A stretch of 64,000 bases of DNA from Chrysoperla carnea (Eukaryota; Arthropoda; Insecta; Neuroptera; Chrysopidae): contig NC_058341.1 of NCBI RefSeq assembly GCF_905475395.1, forward strand, positions 32,689,501 through 32,753,500, in the 5' to 3' direction. Within the stretch, counting starts at the first letter, position 1; each line of letters opens with the position of its first letter. The position numbers and the translations under genes are program-made. The notes below the pieces were generated by a model, which saw nothing but the letters and a program-made list of their open reading frames with translations, did not search any database and was not told where the DNA came from. Below, in pieces: positions 1 through 12,485 of this stretch.

Positions 1-515
1 AATGTAAATAGTTTAAGTTAAGAATATTTTAGGTATTTTGAAAATTGTTTATAATTTGTAAATAAAATATTACAAAATTAAAATTTTTTCGTACTATTTA
101 TTTCGTTTAATTTTTGTCTTATTCATGTTGTACAGATCATGTGAGTACCTACTATTGGTCTGAAATAAATTCGAACTTTGTTTCCTAAAATCAGTAGGTA
201 CTGATTATGGGCAACCATGCACAAGATGGTAGCATTAGATCATTTTGTTTGAAAAAAGGTGCAGTCCGCCACCAAATTAGCAACGAGTAACATACATAAT
301 AAGAGTAATTACGATTAGCTAATTCATACTGATGATGACTACTTGGTAGGCAAACAACTAGGAAATTGGGGCAAAAATCGAAATTTATTTCGAAATCGGT
401 AATATTTATATATTATTATCTTTGATAATATTTATATGAAAAAAGGTTCTTCAGCATCCATTTTATTCCCATAATATAGGTATTTTAACATACTGATATT
501 GATAACCGGGAGCTG

Positions 516-760
516 CAACTCGCCAACTGGCGATAATAATTCGTACTAAATAAAATTAGAAGTAGACCGAATTCGGTAGTTTCAATTTCGACTACCAGAT
601 GGTAGTACTTGCACTTACCATTTTTTTAGGCCAATAAAAATATTCAAATTCAAATCACATAAATCTCGCCAACTAGCGATACAATTTTGTACTATTATTC
701 AGGAAGTGGACCACTTTTTAGTAGTTCCAATTTAGACCACCTGATTACTTACCAGTTATC
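516..760. repeat. Diverged tandem duplication of about 150 bp
   Basis: Two related blocks start with ctcgccaact at about 518 and 665. Both continue through cgata, cgtact or tgtact, gtagaccga or gtggaccac, tagttycaatt and ccaga or cctga. The copies are clearly diverged. They lie in the intron, or downstream region, of the transporter gene. No coding potential seen. Confidence 0.45.
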
Positions 761-1018
761 AATATCTGCCAACATCTGGTTCTAATAATTATTAACAAGT
801 GTATTGCAGTGAAAAAATAAAAATTTTATTTATTTTTACGTTTATTTTATTCAAATAACTTTTTAATTTTCTTATAAATAATGTTGGTTAACCATAACGA
901 TGCAACAACAAATTGTAAAAGTGAAACAACTTCAAAACATTCGGTATATTCAATATCTGAAACATGAGAAAATATGAAACTAAAAATAGTTTGGAAATGG
1001 CACGCTATTAATTAGGTG

Positions 1019-1449
1019 CAGTGTTCCCAACTTAGTGGTTTTACTACTAAAACTAGTAGTTTTTATATTTTGTTAGTGGGATTATTTACTTTTTAGTGGC
1101 TAGTGGTTTTTTTTAGTGGTTTTTATTCATTGATGAATCTTAAGAATAGAAATTCTATAGGTAAAAATTGTTTGCTATAGAGTAAAAATGTGTACTCTAT
1201 TGTTTTTCTATTTTAAATAAAGAACTGTTTTCATACATATTAATTGAATTTTTATTAACCTAAAGTTATTTGAACATCATCATAAAAATCTAAATAGAAT
1301 TTCAGAAATATAAGTTTTAAATTTTCAATTATTTGCTTCATAATAAATTAAAAGTTTTGAATTTTTATTATGGCAGAAGTCTTAGTGGTTTTCTAGTGGT
1401 TTTCTATCGTCTGTTTAGTGGGTTTGAGAATTGAAAGTTGGCAACACTG
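1019..1449. mobile_element. Non-autonomous hAT-type element with perfect 8-bp target duplication
   Basis: The 431-bp element begins cagtgttcccaactt and ends aagttggcaacactg, terminal inverted repeats matching at 14 of 15 positions. It is flanked on both sides by attaggtg (1011-1018 and 1450-1457), a perfect 8-bp duplication, which is the hAT signature. Near both ends the motif tagtgg/agtggtttt occurs repeatedly (for example around 1033, 1074, 1093, 1099, 1115, 1383, 1393 and 1415), all in the same orientation, resembling subterminal transposase-binding repeats. No transposase is encoded. It sits in or just beyond the transporter gene, downstream of exon 6. Confidence 0.85.
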
Positions 1450-1696
1450 ATTAGGTGTTATTCAGTTAAGATGGCTTCAATTGTTTAGCCGTTGTCAATT
1501 GCAGCTTCGAATGTACCTAGAACACTTTTCGCTTTAGCATTTGATAACGACAGAAAATACTAAATTAAATTTTCGGTTAGTTTTTCAATACGAATTACAA
1601 TAGATATTCTGAGATACTGATCCAAATCATCAAACCAAGTTCATCAGAATATGGTGTGAAAAAAGTATAAAAAAGGTAACAATTAACTATATTTAC

Positions 1697-4600
1697 CTAA
1701 AAAGGCCGCTAAAAATATGATAGTTCCTACAATAATATTAACAATTTTATGAGCATAATGATTTATTCCATCCGTGTTTTGCAGTATAAATATTTCTGAT
1801 AAAACATGGATCGATGATAATGATGCTGTTGATAATATGCCACCAAATAGTATAAAGTTCTTTCCATGCCCCGATGTAATCACTGAAACATAAAAATTTA
1901 AGGAATTTTAGGTACATCCACATTAGTTAAACTTCAGTTGAAGATAATGATGGGGGGAAATTGGTTCACGTACAGGGTAGTGACCTAAGTTTTTACAAAT
2001 TTTAAGAAAAACGCGAACAAATTAGAACAAATTAGATAAAGAGGGCGATAAAATAAAAGTGATGTTTTTTGAATTAATCGTCAGTGACCTCACATAAAAC
2101 TCTGTTTTTTAAGAAAAAGAGGAAATAACAATCTTTGAATGTGTGTAGCTTTTTCATTTATTAAATTTAGTTTCGTGATGGGATTAAGTCTAGTTTTTTC
2201 TTCAATTTAATATGTAATGTGGAAAATTCCGTAACTACATTTCTACCCCTAATTATTAGCTCGATGACGATATCCGTGTCGTCGCAATTTAACTTAAAAA
2301 TAGGGTTCGGAGTAAATTAATAAAATGTTGGCTGACCATTTGGATACTATTTGCGTAGCTATTATTTAGTGGAAAATAATACTTACATGTAAAACCAGTT
2401 GATGCAACAAAAAATGATATGGCTAAGAATATTTTGATTGTTGTACGCGGTATTCGAAAACAATTCCAAAATATTGTAAAAACTAAACCACCGATTGCAA
2501 CAAATGTAATACACATAATTGTCGTATGTACATTTAATAATTCAACTTCATTATAAATCACACTCGGATACAATGCCCAAAATACTAATATCGATAATTT
2601 CTCAACAAAAATTAATAACATAAATTTATAAAAAATTGGTGTTTTCACTATTGCAATCGTATCATTTAATTGTATTAAACTTCCAATATATTTTGGATTC
2701 ATTATTGAATGTGGATGACTATGGATTGGTATCGATTGTCCATTATATATTGAATTATTTTCATACGAAAATGTTAAATTTTCTTGAGAGTAAATTTGTA
2801 TTTCATCTAAATCCGTCGTAGTATTTACATTACGATCTAAATCATTTTTATATTCTTCGGCGTATGATCGTCGAATATTATCACGAATTTCTGTTTTATT
2901 TTTATTAAAATTTGATGATTGTTGCCGTTCTTCTTCTGTATTGTAAACATCGATTTGATTTAAGTCGATTTTTTTCTGTAGTCTGTTTTTATTTCGATCA
3001 ATTTCATTTATTTTATTTGATGTTTCGGGACTGTTGGAGTGAATTTCCAAATTGTTGTTCGAAGAGGTTGACGGTTGAACTTCAATTATTGTTTTATTGA
3101 ATACTAATTGTTCGTCTTCACATGATGAAGTCTAAAAATCGTTTAGAGAATAAAAGCCAAGTTATTTTAAAGAAAACAGTAGATTATAATGGTAATTTTT
3201 TCCGTAAGTTTGTATGCAGATGTGTTAGGCATATTCTGAAAGGCGTCTTTAAAGGATAAGGTTTTTTTAACAGATCGAAAGCGTATCAATTTCGATGTAA
3301 CGTATTCATAATTCATAGGTATTTAAATAGTGGGGCGCAAAATTTCCTATCGAATTCGTCTCTTAACTAGGGTTTTTGATTGGACTGTGACTAAAAATGT
3401 GCTTAACTCAATTTCCCCTTGAACGTATGCCTCAATTAATGTTTTCCTATGCAACAGTTACACACAAGTGTCGAGCAGTTTGCTTGATTGGTTCCATGTC
3501 TTGCATTAATACATTAGCTAATAGTAATAAAATGGATTCTAGTAAAAGTATTTTTTGTACACAAAATAATCAAAGACCTAATAAGAAGTGGCTTTCAACA
3601 TTTTTTTTTCATACTGGCCATTTATTATAAAAACTGATCAAAGACAAGTTTTTATCACTATAGGTGATATATTGTTTATCATTACTTACATCTAACAAAT
3701 TATATGTAGAAGTTTCAGGCAATGTAAAATTCGGTTGTTTAAATACAAATGAAGCCAAAACGACAAAAGTTAAAATAACTTGATACGCTAACAATGTCTC
3801 CAAAACTCCGTGTCGTATAATTAAATTTCCTAGTACCAATGGTGTAACAATAAAACCAACTATATTGCTTAGGTATAATACGTTCTTGGCAATTATATAT
3901 TTATGCTGGAAATATTGCTTAATTATAAATTCACACTGGTGAATAATTAATGATGCTCCAATTCCTAAACAAACAATTATATTTAAATTATTCTTCAACT
4001 TGTATTATGGAGGCGCTGGGAGCAATGTTTCTATAATTATACACATTTCCAGCACTGCTTGCTCGCCATTTTGACTGTTTCGTGATCACTCTCGGCATAT
4101 ATCGGGTGATAGATTATAAGATCAACTGAAACCAGCCTGTTACTTTGTATTTAAACTGGCATTTTAGAGCCTGCTCTTTCATAGAATTCAGAAATATACC
4201 TTGACTCCTTTAATAAAGTATATGATACTTTTTAAGAGTTAAAATAATTTTCTGGTACTTTGTTTCTCACAATAAGATTTCTCACAATGAAATAAGCATG
4301 AAACATGCATTATTTAATAACATTTAATCTATTTTTGTTATAACCGCGCTGTGCAATCAAACAACTCAGACTCAGTACTCAGAGTTTTTTTACTGCAAAA
4401 TATCCAATCTCCATTGTTAAGAAATAGACACTGATTAAAAATGAATTTCGAAACATTTGGCGCAATTTTTATTTTGAGGATAAAAAAGATTTTATTTACC
4501 ATTTATAGCTCCAGCGAAAAAGTAAAACAGAATAATTGTCGGTTCATGTAGTTCGGCAGCCCATATAATCAAATTTCCACTACAAATTAAACAAAATCCA

Positions 4601-5890
4601 CAAAATACTACAGTTTTTGGCCATTTAAATGTTTTGTTAAATGATCCAAACCAAGCATCTAAAAATAAATTTTTTTAACAATATTAATATCGTTTTATAA
4701 AATTTTTATTTTATCAATTTACCAGCTAATGACCAGAAAGCAATAAAAACTATTGGAACTATGGTCATTTCATGGTCCCATAAAAAATACTCATCAGAAT
4801 GTGTAAGATTTTCAATTTGATCGAATAGTAAAAATGTTCCATAAGCTGCCAATAAACTTGGAATCATTAACTAGAAAAAAATTCTATTATAGGTGAAAAA
4901 TATTATTTCAAAATGAAAATGCAGGTACAGATATTTGGTTTCTGTCATACGAGTGAAACGTTTATGGAATTCATAAATATTACTTTAAAAAATTTTTATT
5001 TAAAGACAAAAAACGTAAAATTTTGTATAACTTTAGCCAAAACGACGAAAGGTTCGGAAGTTTTCCGCCTTATTGAGCAATAATATGTATCAGGCAAATG
5101 ACTTATTTCGTATTTTGATAGATTCAAAAAATAATTTGAGTTGGATTATGTTGTTATTAAACTTTATCATTTTTATTTTGTGGAAATTAGTGAGTATGAC
5201 GATATTAGCCATGATTAGCTAGAAATTGAAAAAAAAAAAAACCAATTTTACTATTAATTTTTGTTTAATATTAATAATTTCTTTACGAATCATTCGCCAA
5301 CTTTCGGCCACTTATCAGAAATTCAGCAATTGGATAGTTGGATATTGGTATTTTCTTGGAATATGTACTATAATGTCATGACTTTTAATTCTCCGGAAAA
5401 AATTAAGGATTTATATAACATCAATGAAACAGATTTCAAGGGTCGTTGGTCTAAGTTGGCCCTCTGACTCTGATCTACAACCCAGAAACCTCCATAGAGT
5501 TCATTATAACTTGGAACTTAAAACCTAACTAGTTTCGAAAAAATTATTGGGGAGCCAAAATTATTTAATTCATTTTATTTCGACTAATCTATTATCCAAT
5601 CATGGCGCCACAGAAATCGTGATTTCATTCCGTCCTCCTCCAACGCTTTTCTAATCAAAACTCTTGAGAAAAATAGGTACATTTATTAATAGAACAATTA
5701 AGTCTCACTCATATCTCACAGAATAGTTTTTTTTTTTTTACTTAAAAGATTAGATTAAATTCTATGAACACAATACCTGTATGAATATACATGCTGATAA
5801 AATAATCCACCCATAGCCTCCATCGGGCGGTGATGGACCTAATTCCGGTTGTGATGTTACAATTTGATCCAATCTTAATGATTTATGCAT
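1697..5890 (-). CDS. Monocarboxylate transporter-like (SLC16/MFS) gene, 3' end beyond window
   Basis: Membrane carrier of the major facilitator superfamily, probably of the monocarboxylate transporter group; the substrate cannot be told. Six minus-strand exons join in phase: 5777-5890 (start ATG), 4723-4870, 4500-4658, 3690-3964, 2387-3131 and 1697-1882, giving about 542 residues and ending with an open donor (phase 1), so the remainder lies left of position 1. Exon 1 encodes PPDGGYGWIIL, the conserved first-helix motif of SLC16 proteins. Exons 2-4 encode hydrophobic helices 2-6, with a GIGASL stretch at the exon 3/4 junction where relatives have a Gly-rich segment. Exon 5 encodes a polar, Asn-rich central loop of about 140 residues, then further membrane helices. 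The exon-4 acceptor was placed at 3965-3966 (pyrimidine-rich, ttgtttag) because it is the only one that keeps phase. Family assignment is good; the subfamily is unknown. Confidence 0.85.
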
Positions 5891-8136
5891 TTTGTCTTCT
5901 TTTTTATTACAACAATTATTCACTTTTATCACAAATTAAAATAATTACAATTGACTTGACAATGAGTCATATTGTTAAATATTTTTCTATCCCATTGAGG
6001 TGACTTCAAATATTTTATCTACAAAATGAAAGATAAAGATTTTAAACGATTTAAACATTATAAATAATCACAAATTTTTATTGACATCAATGTATGATAC
6101 GAAGAAATCTATAGGTAGGAATCAAACCTATGACCACGAAAATTTTTTACACGAAACGACAATTTAATTAGGGAACAAATAGTTTTTAAACTTACCTTTT
6201 CGTTCACTCAAAATTATGTTTGATTCTTTGTATTTTTAAATTCATGTGTTATTTAAAAATAAACAAAATTATTTTTTTACATTGTGAATTCAAAAATTAT
6301 TTGGTATTTTTGTGTCTAAGTTTATTAGAAAAACAATTTATTAAATTTACAAAATGATTGTGTCTTATCAATTACCTTACAGGTAGATAGTGACATATTT
6401 ACTGATAATAGACTTTGTTTTTCAACATTGTAAATGTGTAAAATAGAGAAATATTGTTATTTAATACGAAATAAGCTATCACATTAATCATATGAAATTA
6501 TTTTCATGTCTATATTTACGTAAGACTTTGTTTTGGCTTTTATTTATAAGTATGAAAATAGAGTTTTTAATTCAAGGTGTTTTTTATGTTTTAATTAATT
6601 ATGGCAGTTTCCATGGATTTGTTGATTTTGAGCTTCTTGTATCCTATCAAGGGCGTCGTCAGGGAATAAAGCCAAAGAAGGGCAAGCTAAAACTGCTCGA
6701 ATATGAATTATAAGGAAAAAAATTTCAAGAGATCCTAAATGCTAAAAAATACAAAAAGCGATGAATTTTTATTATTATTTTCTCCTTATTTAAAAAAATC
6801 TTTGATCAGTTAGCGAAACAACGCCAGCAAGACCAAGCTTGCTCTGAGTTTATAGCTCTTATATTACATGAATAGCTCTTGCTGCTTTCTCCCTACCCTC
6901 TTAGCTATGTTCTTGTGGCCTATAAGTCATTACCTATTAAAATCTCCGACGCACAAAAGTTTTTGGAGGCACAGAACTTTTTATGGGCGTTTTTTTTTTG
7001 AGTAGGTAATTACTTTTTATAATATTATTAATGATATTTTCCCAATTTTTTGCAATTTACAAATACTCGATTGAAAAAAACGAGAAAATCCCCCCAGAAA
7101 AATTGCTTTCAATATTTGATGAAACTTAAGGTAATTTATATCAACGGTATTAAAAAATCGCGTTCATTTAAAAAATTGGGTTAATATTTTTTGAGATATC
7201 ACCTAAAATCTTAAACGTAAAGTTTTGATTACGATGCGATTATGTTGATATGTTAAAAATTACTAATCTACTTTATCAAAGGAACTGCATTTTTACTTTT
7301 TGACCCTTTTGCCCTTAATAGTCCATGGACACAAATATATGTTTTATTTTAAAATGGAACGGCATGTTCATAGTTATTATTTGATGGAGATTAATAACTG
7401 TTTCTGCACTTCTTCGGGTTTTATGCACTGTTTCTTTGCTAACACATTTTTCTTATCCTTTTCATTCTTATCAAATTCAGCAATTCTTATAGAATATATC
7501 AAGAGCTTTTTCGCATTTAAAATTATTGCTCTAGGCTTTGCTCTAGTCTTTAAGGGAGAATCTTCGCCCTAATAAATAACGAGCCATACAGTATAGATCG
7601 CTAGCGTTCAATAACAAAGTACAGAGTTATATTTTTGAGTCTCACTATAAAACTACCTTAACTTTTCTTGTCTCACCCTATATAAATTTGATAAGATAAA
7701 AAGCATTTAAAAATAGTAAATAAATAGTGTGCATTTAATAACTAACACTGATAAAATGAATGTAAAATGGTTTAAAATAAATTCTTCGAATGATTAAAAA
7801 AAGAGGAAATATCATGTTGAACAAAGTACGAAAACAAAACAAAAACATCTAGGCAAACAGTCCAGGGTTGATATTGTCAATTTTTCTTAATATCTTAACA
7901 TTTAGTAATTTCCTAGAAAATATGTACTGTAATAAAGGTACACAGGATAGGGGATGATTCGAATAACCCTGGAATACGATTTTGAAGACATTTGGGTTTG
8001 CTTGATATAATTAACGACGATTCCCAAACTGCTTAATCGGGTTTATTACCAGACGCTTTCTTATTTTGTTGGCAAAGTTTTCTATTAAACTGATCCTGTA
8101 TGGATTGAAAAATAGATTTGAGAACATGTTACCATA
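5891..8136. other. Intergenic region between transporter and hAT element
   Basis: Upstream of the transporter start codon and before the hAT element. AT-rich with only short, low-complexity open frames (6492-6713 and 7300-7572). Neither shows a recognisable domain, a good splice context or family resemblance. No RNA gene was recognised. Confidence 0.5.
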
Positions 8137-8471
8137 CAGTGGCGTAGCTCGCCTTGGAGGGGCCCTGTGTCAAAATTAGTTGGGGGGCCCAAATAAAGCT
8201 TTGGGCCCTCTTCGGTTTTTAAAATAAGTTATTTTACAATAGGATCATAATTAGATATACGTCTCTCCAAACTGAAATTTTACTATTGATTTCACTTTGC
8301 AATAAAGTATCGATGGTATTTTCTTGTAACCAATTATTATAAGATAGGGATGCATTAATATGCTGCTGTGACTTTACATGGTCAAATATACATTGGGTAT
8401 GCTCGGGAGCCTCTGTAGCCTGGCGGTCCCGTATCAATAATACAGCTGATACGGCGTTAGCTACGCCCCTG
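8137..8471. mobile_element. Internally deleted hAT element with transposase relic
   Basis: The 335-bp element starts cagtggcgtagct and ends with agctacgcccctg, inverted repeats with one mismatch over 13 bases. It is flanked by ttaccata (8129-8136) and ttgccata (8472-8479), an 8-bp target duplication with one change. On the minus strand, 8234-8437 encodes about 67 residues, including WLQENTIDTLLQSEI followed by a W-R-D-V motif. These resemble the N-terminal region of ZMYM/TTF-zinc-finger-type hAT transposases. The recognition of the protein fragment is from memory of the family; the ends and duplication are directly visible. Confidence 0.8.
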
Positions 8472-8518
8472 TTGCCATATCAAAATTAAAAATAAGACAC
8501 TTTTTGTCCATAAAATTA

Positions 8519-8524
8519 TTTATT
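8519..8524 (-). terminator. Polyadenylation signal for SVWC gene
   Basis: AATAAA on the minus strand, about 120 bases after the SVWC stop codon and just beside the hAT element end. The first clear signal downstream in that direction. Confidence 0.5.
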
Positions 8525-8646
8525 AAACAAAAAACAATACTTAACGTATATAATACAAGTGATAATCGCTTTTCTTTTCATTTGAGACACATCAAGATTC
8601 AAATAAATATTTATAAATATAAAAATATGAATTTGTTCATATACAA

Positions 8647-10151
8647 TTAATAACGATTATTATCGCATATCACTGTTGCACAACATTCTGGGAATGGTTT
8701 ATTTATATCTTGTGGAATATCTCGACATGGATATCGTGCAGGTGCTGTAAATCCACACCTATAAAATAAAACTTCATGAATATTCTAGTAATTATAAATA
8801 AAATATTTATCATTATTATTATTATTGAAATTTAAAAACTCGAGGATAACTATATTTATGGGAAAAAAATTAGATATAAATCAGTCTTGGGTAAAATTGT
8901 ATTTATAATTTATTTTTCTTATAAAAAGAGCACGTCTCCCCTTTAATTAAGACCAGGCATTAAATGTGGTTCAGAAAATATGTTTATTGTCCTAGAATTT
9001 GATAGACTACTTTATTGACTCCTATCTCTCTTTATTAGATCTTCATACTTTTACTTGTTAAGTAATAACTTACCCTGTCCCGTCAATTGAAAAATCTGAA
9101 TTACATGTTATCTTTTCACAATTACCAGGTAACTTAATTGTTTCACCTGGTGCCAATTCAATTTGCGATGCTTCGTGAAAGCATTTACCAGGTCTTTCTG
9201 AAAACAATATTTACTGTTATTAATACGGAGCTAAGTAAAAATGTGATCCATAACAAAATAGAACACGAAATTTGGCTGATAAATATACAATTTGAGGAGG
9301 AATAAAATTGGCATTTCTAATCGAAGCATTCACTGATGAGGTAATTTGACTCTACATGTCTAAACGTCAGGGCAATTTTTGTTTTGCATATAGAGATTTT
9401 AAATAATTTCAATTTATTATGAGATGTTTAGACATGCTGAAGATTGTCAACCACCTGATAAAAGTGGGCTTTTAAAAAAATGCTCAGTGGTTAATTTTAA
9501 CCGTCCGATCTTGATTTCCTATCATTCAATTTTCGAAATTTCTTTCAACCTCTATACTCGCCAATCCCAAAAACCTGATTACCATTCAATCATTCACAAA
9601 ACTTTTTTTGAATGATTCAAGTTCATACCCACTTAGTGAATGGTATTCGGTTTTTTTTTAAATACAAATAACTTCTAAATAAATGGTTTTTTGAATTTTT
9701 CTTTGATTAAAACATTTGATTACCTAGGATTTTGATATTTGGGTAGCTATATAACTTCTAAAGTACAGGATCTTTAAATATATAGGGCGCTTAATACTTT
9801 AATTTTGAAGAAATTTGTTCAATTTTAAAGAAGCACAGTATACGATAATTTGTCAGATGAAACCCCAGGTTTACGCAGTGGATCGTCGTAAACTTTCCAT
9901 TATAGTACTGCTTGTGAGAATTTGCAATTTTGGAACCGAACTTATACTTTTTTTTTTTTAAATTAATTGTTATCCCGGAAGAAAATTCTCAAAGCCAATT
10001 TTCTGTACTCTTTCATTAAATTGGATTTATTGTTATAAAATAACACTTTTTTACCTTCACTTGTTGCATTTTGTATGGTGTAAATATATGCAAAAGCTAC
10101 ATTAAATAAAAATGTTAACACTAGAAATTGAGCACTTATTGATTTATTCAT
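8647..10151 (-). CDS. Secreted single-domain von Willebrand factor type C (SVWC) protein
   Basis: Small secreted arthropod protein of the SVWC family (the Vago-like group, often tied to antiviral, immune or stress responses in insects; its role here is not known). Three exons splice in phase: 10055-10151, 9074-9197 and 8647-8758, giving 110 residues. Residues 1-21 form a signal peptide (MNKSISAQFLVLTFLFNVAFA). The mature part carries exactly eight cysteines, in the order PGKC, GNC, ITC, GCGF, YPC, ECC and VIC, which is the SVWC pattern ending CC-x(4)-C. The GCGF glycine is split by the second intron (GG|G). Length is typical of the family. It stands alone between two other minus-strand genes with separate spacing, so it is likely transcribed on its own. 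Confidence 0.88.
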
Positions 10152-11880
10152 TTTAAATTAACAATATTGATTCTAAATGTACTTTTTGTGTATTGAAAAA
10201 AAATATATTTTATTTTATTATAACTTTATAAAATTACTACATTGACTAAATGACAGACAACAGTAAGTTGTGTTTCTGCTGAAATTTAAGAATTTTTTTA
10301 AAGTTTCATTTATTGGAAATGTTCAATTTTTTTTTCACTAATGTAATGTAATGTAAAATGTTGGCATTATTATATGCTTTATAAATCCATTCAAAGTGCT
10401 GACGTTTTCAAAAAATCATGTGATTTTCCTTTTACTCTAATAAATTGGTACAGGAAAATGAGTTTAATTCATGGAAGTTGATAATGCAATTTCCTGGAAT
10501 CATGTAAATTGTAAATCATGTAAATACTAGTTAAAGTTTGAAAATATGAAACTCAATTGAAAATATGACAAATTTTGTAAAGAAGAAATGACCATGATTG
10601 GTTGAAAACGGTACATAGATTATATTATGCTGAAAACTCATTTTAAAACATCTCCTTGAAGTAACTACCTACTGGTTGTTGTCGCTGTTTTAATAACAAA
10701 AAAAAATTCCCATATTTTTTTTAATATATCTAGAGTTTAATTCTTACATAAAAACCCTATACATAAAAATTCTCTCTGTCGTTTCACATGTCTCGATCTT
10801 TTCTTCTTTAGAACGACTTAAACTAATGTTTTGTCAAAACCATCAAATTTTCGGTAACTATAAATGACACAAATATCAAACCTTTGGTATGGTTCTATCT
10901 ACCACGGAATACATTTAACGAATGCCTTGCTGTATAAAGTCTGCACATTTGGAAGGCAGCACCAAATAATTTTTGCCAAGAGTGTTAGAGAATGATAAGT
11001 TAAAAAAGTAAATTCATCTGTAACAAATAAAATAAAGATGAAGTATGGTAAGTTAATAGTCCTGCGCTTACACTCCTACAACCAATGTGGTGATCATGTT
11101 GCCATCCTTGTTACAAATGACTTGAAATTTTGTAACGGAATTTTATTCGAGGCTTCCAGAAGAAAAATGATTATTGCGATTTCTTTTAATCGGCAACTCT
11201 CAAAATCTCTTTGTAGTTTTGGCACAAGTTGTGAACTTATTCTATACGAAAAATATAGGCTCTCAATTTATGGTGGTGCTAAATTTACGCAACGAAGTAT
11301 TATTTGAACCCGGCCTATTATAACATTTCAAAAATAATATTTTGATTGAAATAAAAAGGAAAGTGTTCCACAACATCAACAAAATTAATGGTCATGAATA
11401 ATTAAATATACTGTAATTTATAATTTTGTGATTAATCTGTAAAGTTCATCATTCAATACAAATAAATTATTATAATATTTGTGACCTATTATTATCAAAA
11501 AGTGTCATATGACATGTTAATGCATATCTGTATATATATGGATGGCATCATCATATATAATATATTCATTTACATCGATAAAATAAATGATTATATTGAA
11601 TTCATATGTTTATTTTGTAATTTTGAAGATCAAATTTTTTTCATATTGTCAGACAAAATATAATTTATTAAAACAAATACAATTATATACAGATACTACC
11701 TTGCTCCTTTCATGATTGAAACTGCAGTAAAGGCTTCTTTTCATATTTCGACATGTAGCACTTGACAAATATCCGTTTTTATTTGTCATTATTCAGGAGG
11801 ATATTTGGACAAATCTGCAAATTTTGCAATTTCAAAAGTGATGGGCAACGGACACCAATTGCCGTTCATAAGAATATCGC
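10152..11880. other. Intergenic region, no gene seen
   Basis: Between the SVWC and RpL22 genes. Open frames at 11038-11307 and 11481-11663 are short, lack domain resemblance and are read as chance. The SVWC promoter should lie just above 10151, but no convincing TATA or initiator was singled out in this AT-rich stretch. Confidence 0.4.
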
Positions 11881-12290
11881 AAGTAAAATTTACAAAATTA
11901 AAAAATTCCGTGGAATTTTTCGGATACGGAAGCCTAAACTCACACTTAAAACGTATCCATGAACATTCCCTCATTAAATTTCCTTTTTCTTTAGAATCTT
12001 TTCCAAGCTGAAGCGATTTTGAGGATTAACGTCAATATTTTTGTAGTTCCGGGTAAGGAACCCTAAACTCGCACTTGAAACATAGCTAAGAACACTGCTT
12101 ATTAAAATACCTTTCAAACGAAACAAAAAAAAAATCAAAATCGGTTCAATCAGTTTACACGCTACGATGCCACAGGTAGATAAACAGACAGGCAGACATA
12201 GCGTTCAAACTTGTAACATCTTTTTTTTTGGTTCGGGGATTAAAATTTGGTTCGGCGATTTGGTTCGGGGTGCTTTTTGAGATCCCGTTA
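11881..12290 (+). repeat. Two adjacent copies of a dispersed repeat with cagacag-rich tail
   Basis: The first copy (about 11881-12010) contains ttttcggatacgg, agcctaaactcacactt and a downstream run of homology. The second (about 12041-12210) contains ccgggtaaggaaccctaa, actcgcacttgaaaca and then aaaatcggttcaatcagttt, ending in aaacagacaggcagacatag. A third relative is at 56806-56910. The tail motif (tcggttca, then a cagacag run) is a widespread insect repeat 3' signature. The RNA class or element type cannot be fixed here. Confidence 0.55.
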
Positions 12291-12424
12291 TAGGTAACTC
12301 CTCAGTCACAAAAGTTGGTTACACCGAAGAACTTTTAAGACATCATGTTCTGACGAGCACCCAAACAGTTTGAAAAATACTGCATTAATCAAGAAATAAT
12401 ATAATCATCTAGAGGTAATTAATT

Positions 12425-12430
12425 TTTATT
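12425..12430 (-). terminator. Polyadenylation signal for RpL22
   Basis: AATAAA on the minus strand about 55 bases beyond the RpL22 stop codon. No genomic poly(A) tract follows it, as a recent retrocopy might show. Confidence 0.5.
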
Positions 12431-12485
12431 GAATTACAAAAAGCAGTAGGTATAAAAGAAAAATTAAACTTGAACCCTAGGCTAA

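Noticed and set aside
3397-3630. 77-codon plus-strand frame opposite the transporter
   Set aside because: Lies in the intron between transporter exons 4 and 5, has no recognisable family and no splice or polyadenylation context.
3965-3998. Extension of transporter exon 4 upstream, to include LKNNLNIIVCL
   Set aside because: Using the acceptor at 3999 breaks the phase with exon 3 and meets a stop. The acceptor at 3965-3966 keeps the phase and restores a typical Gly-rich helix.
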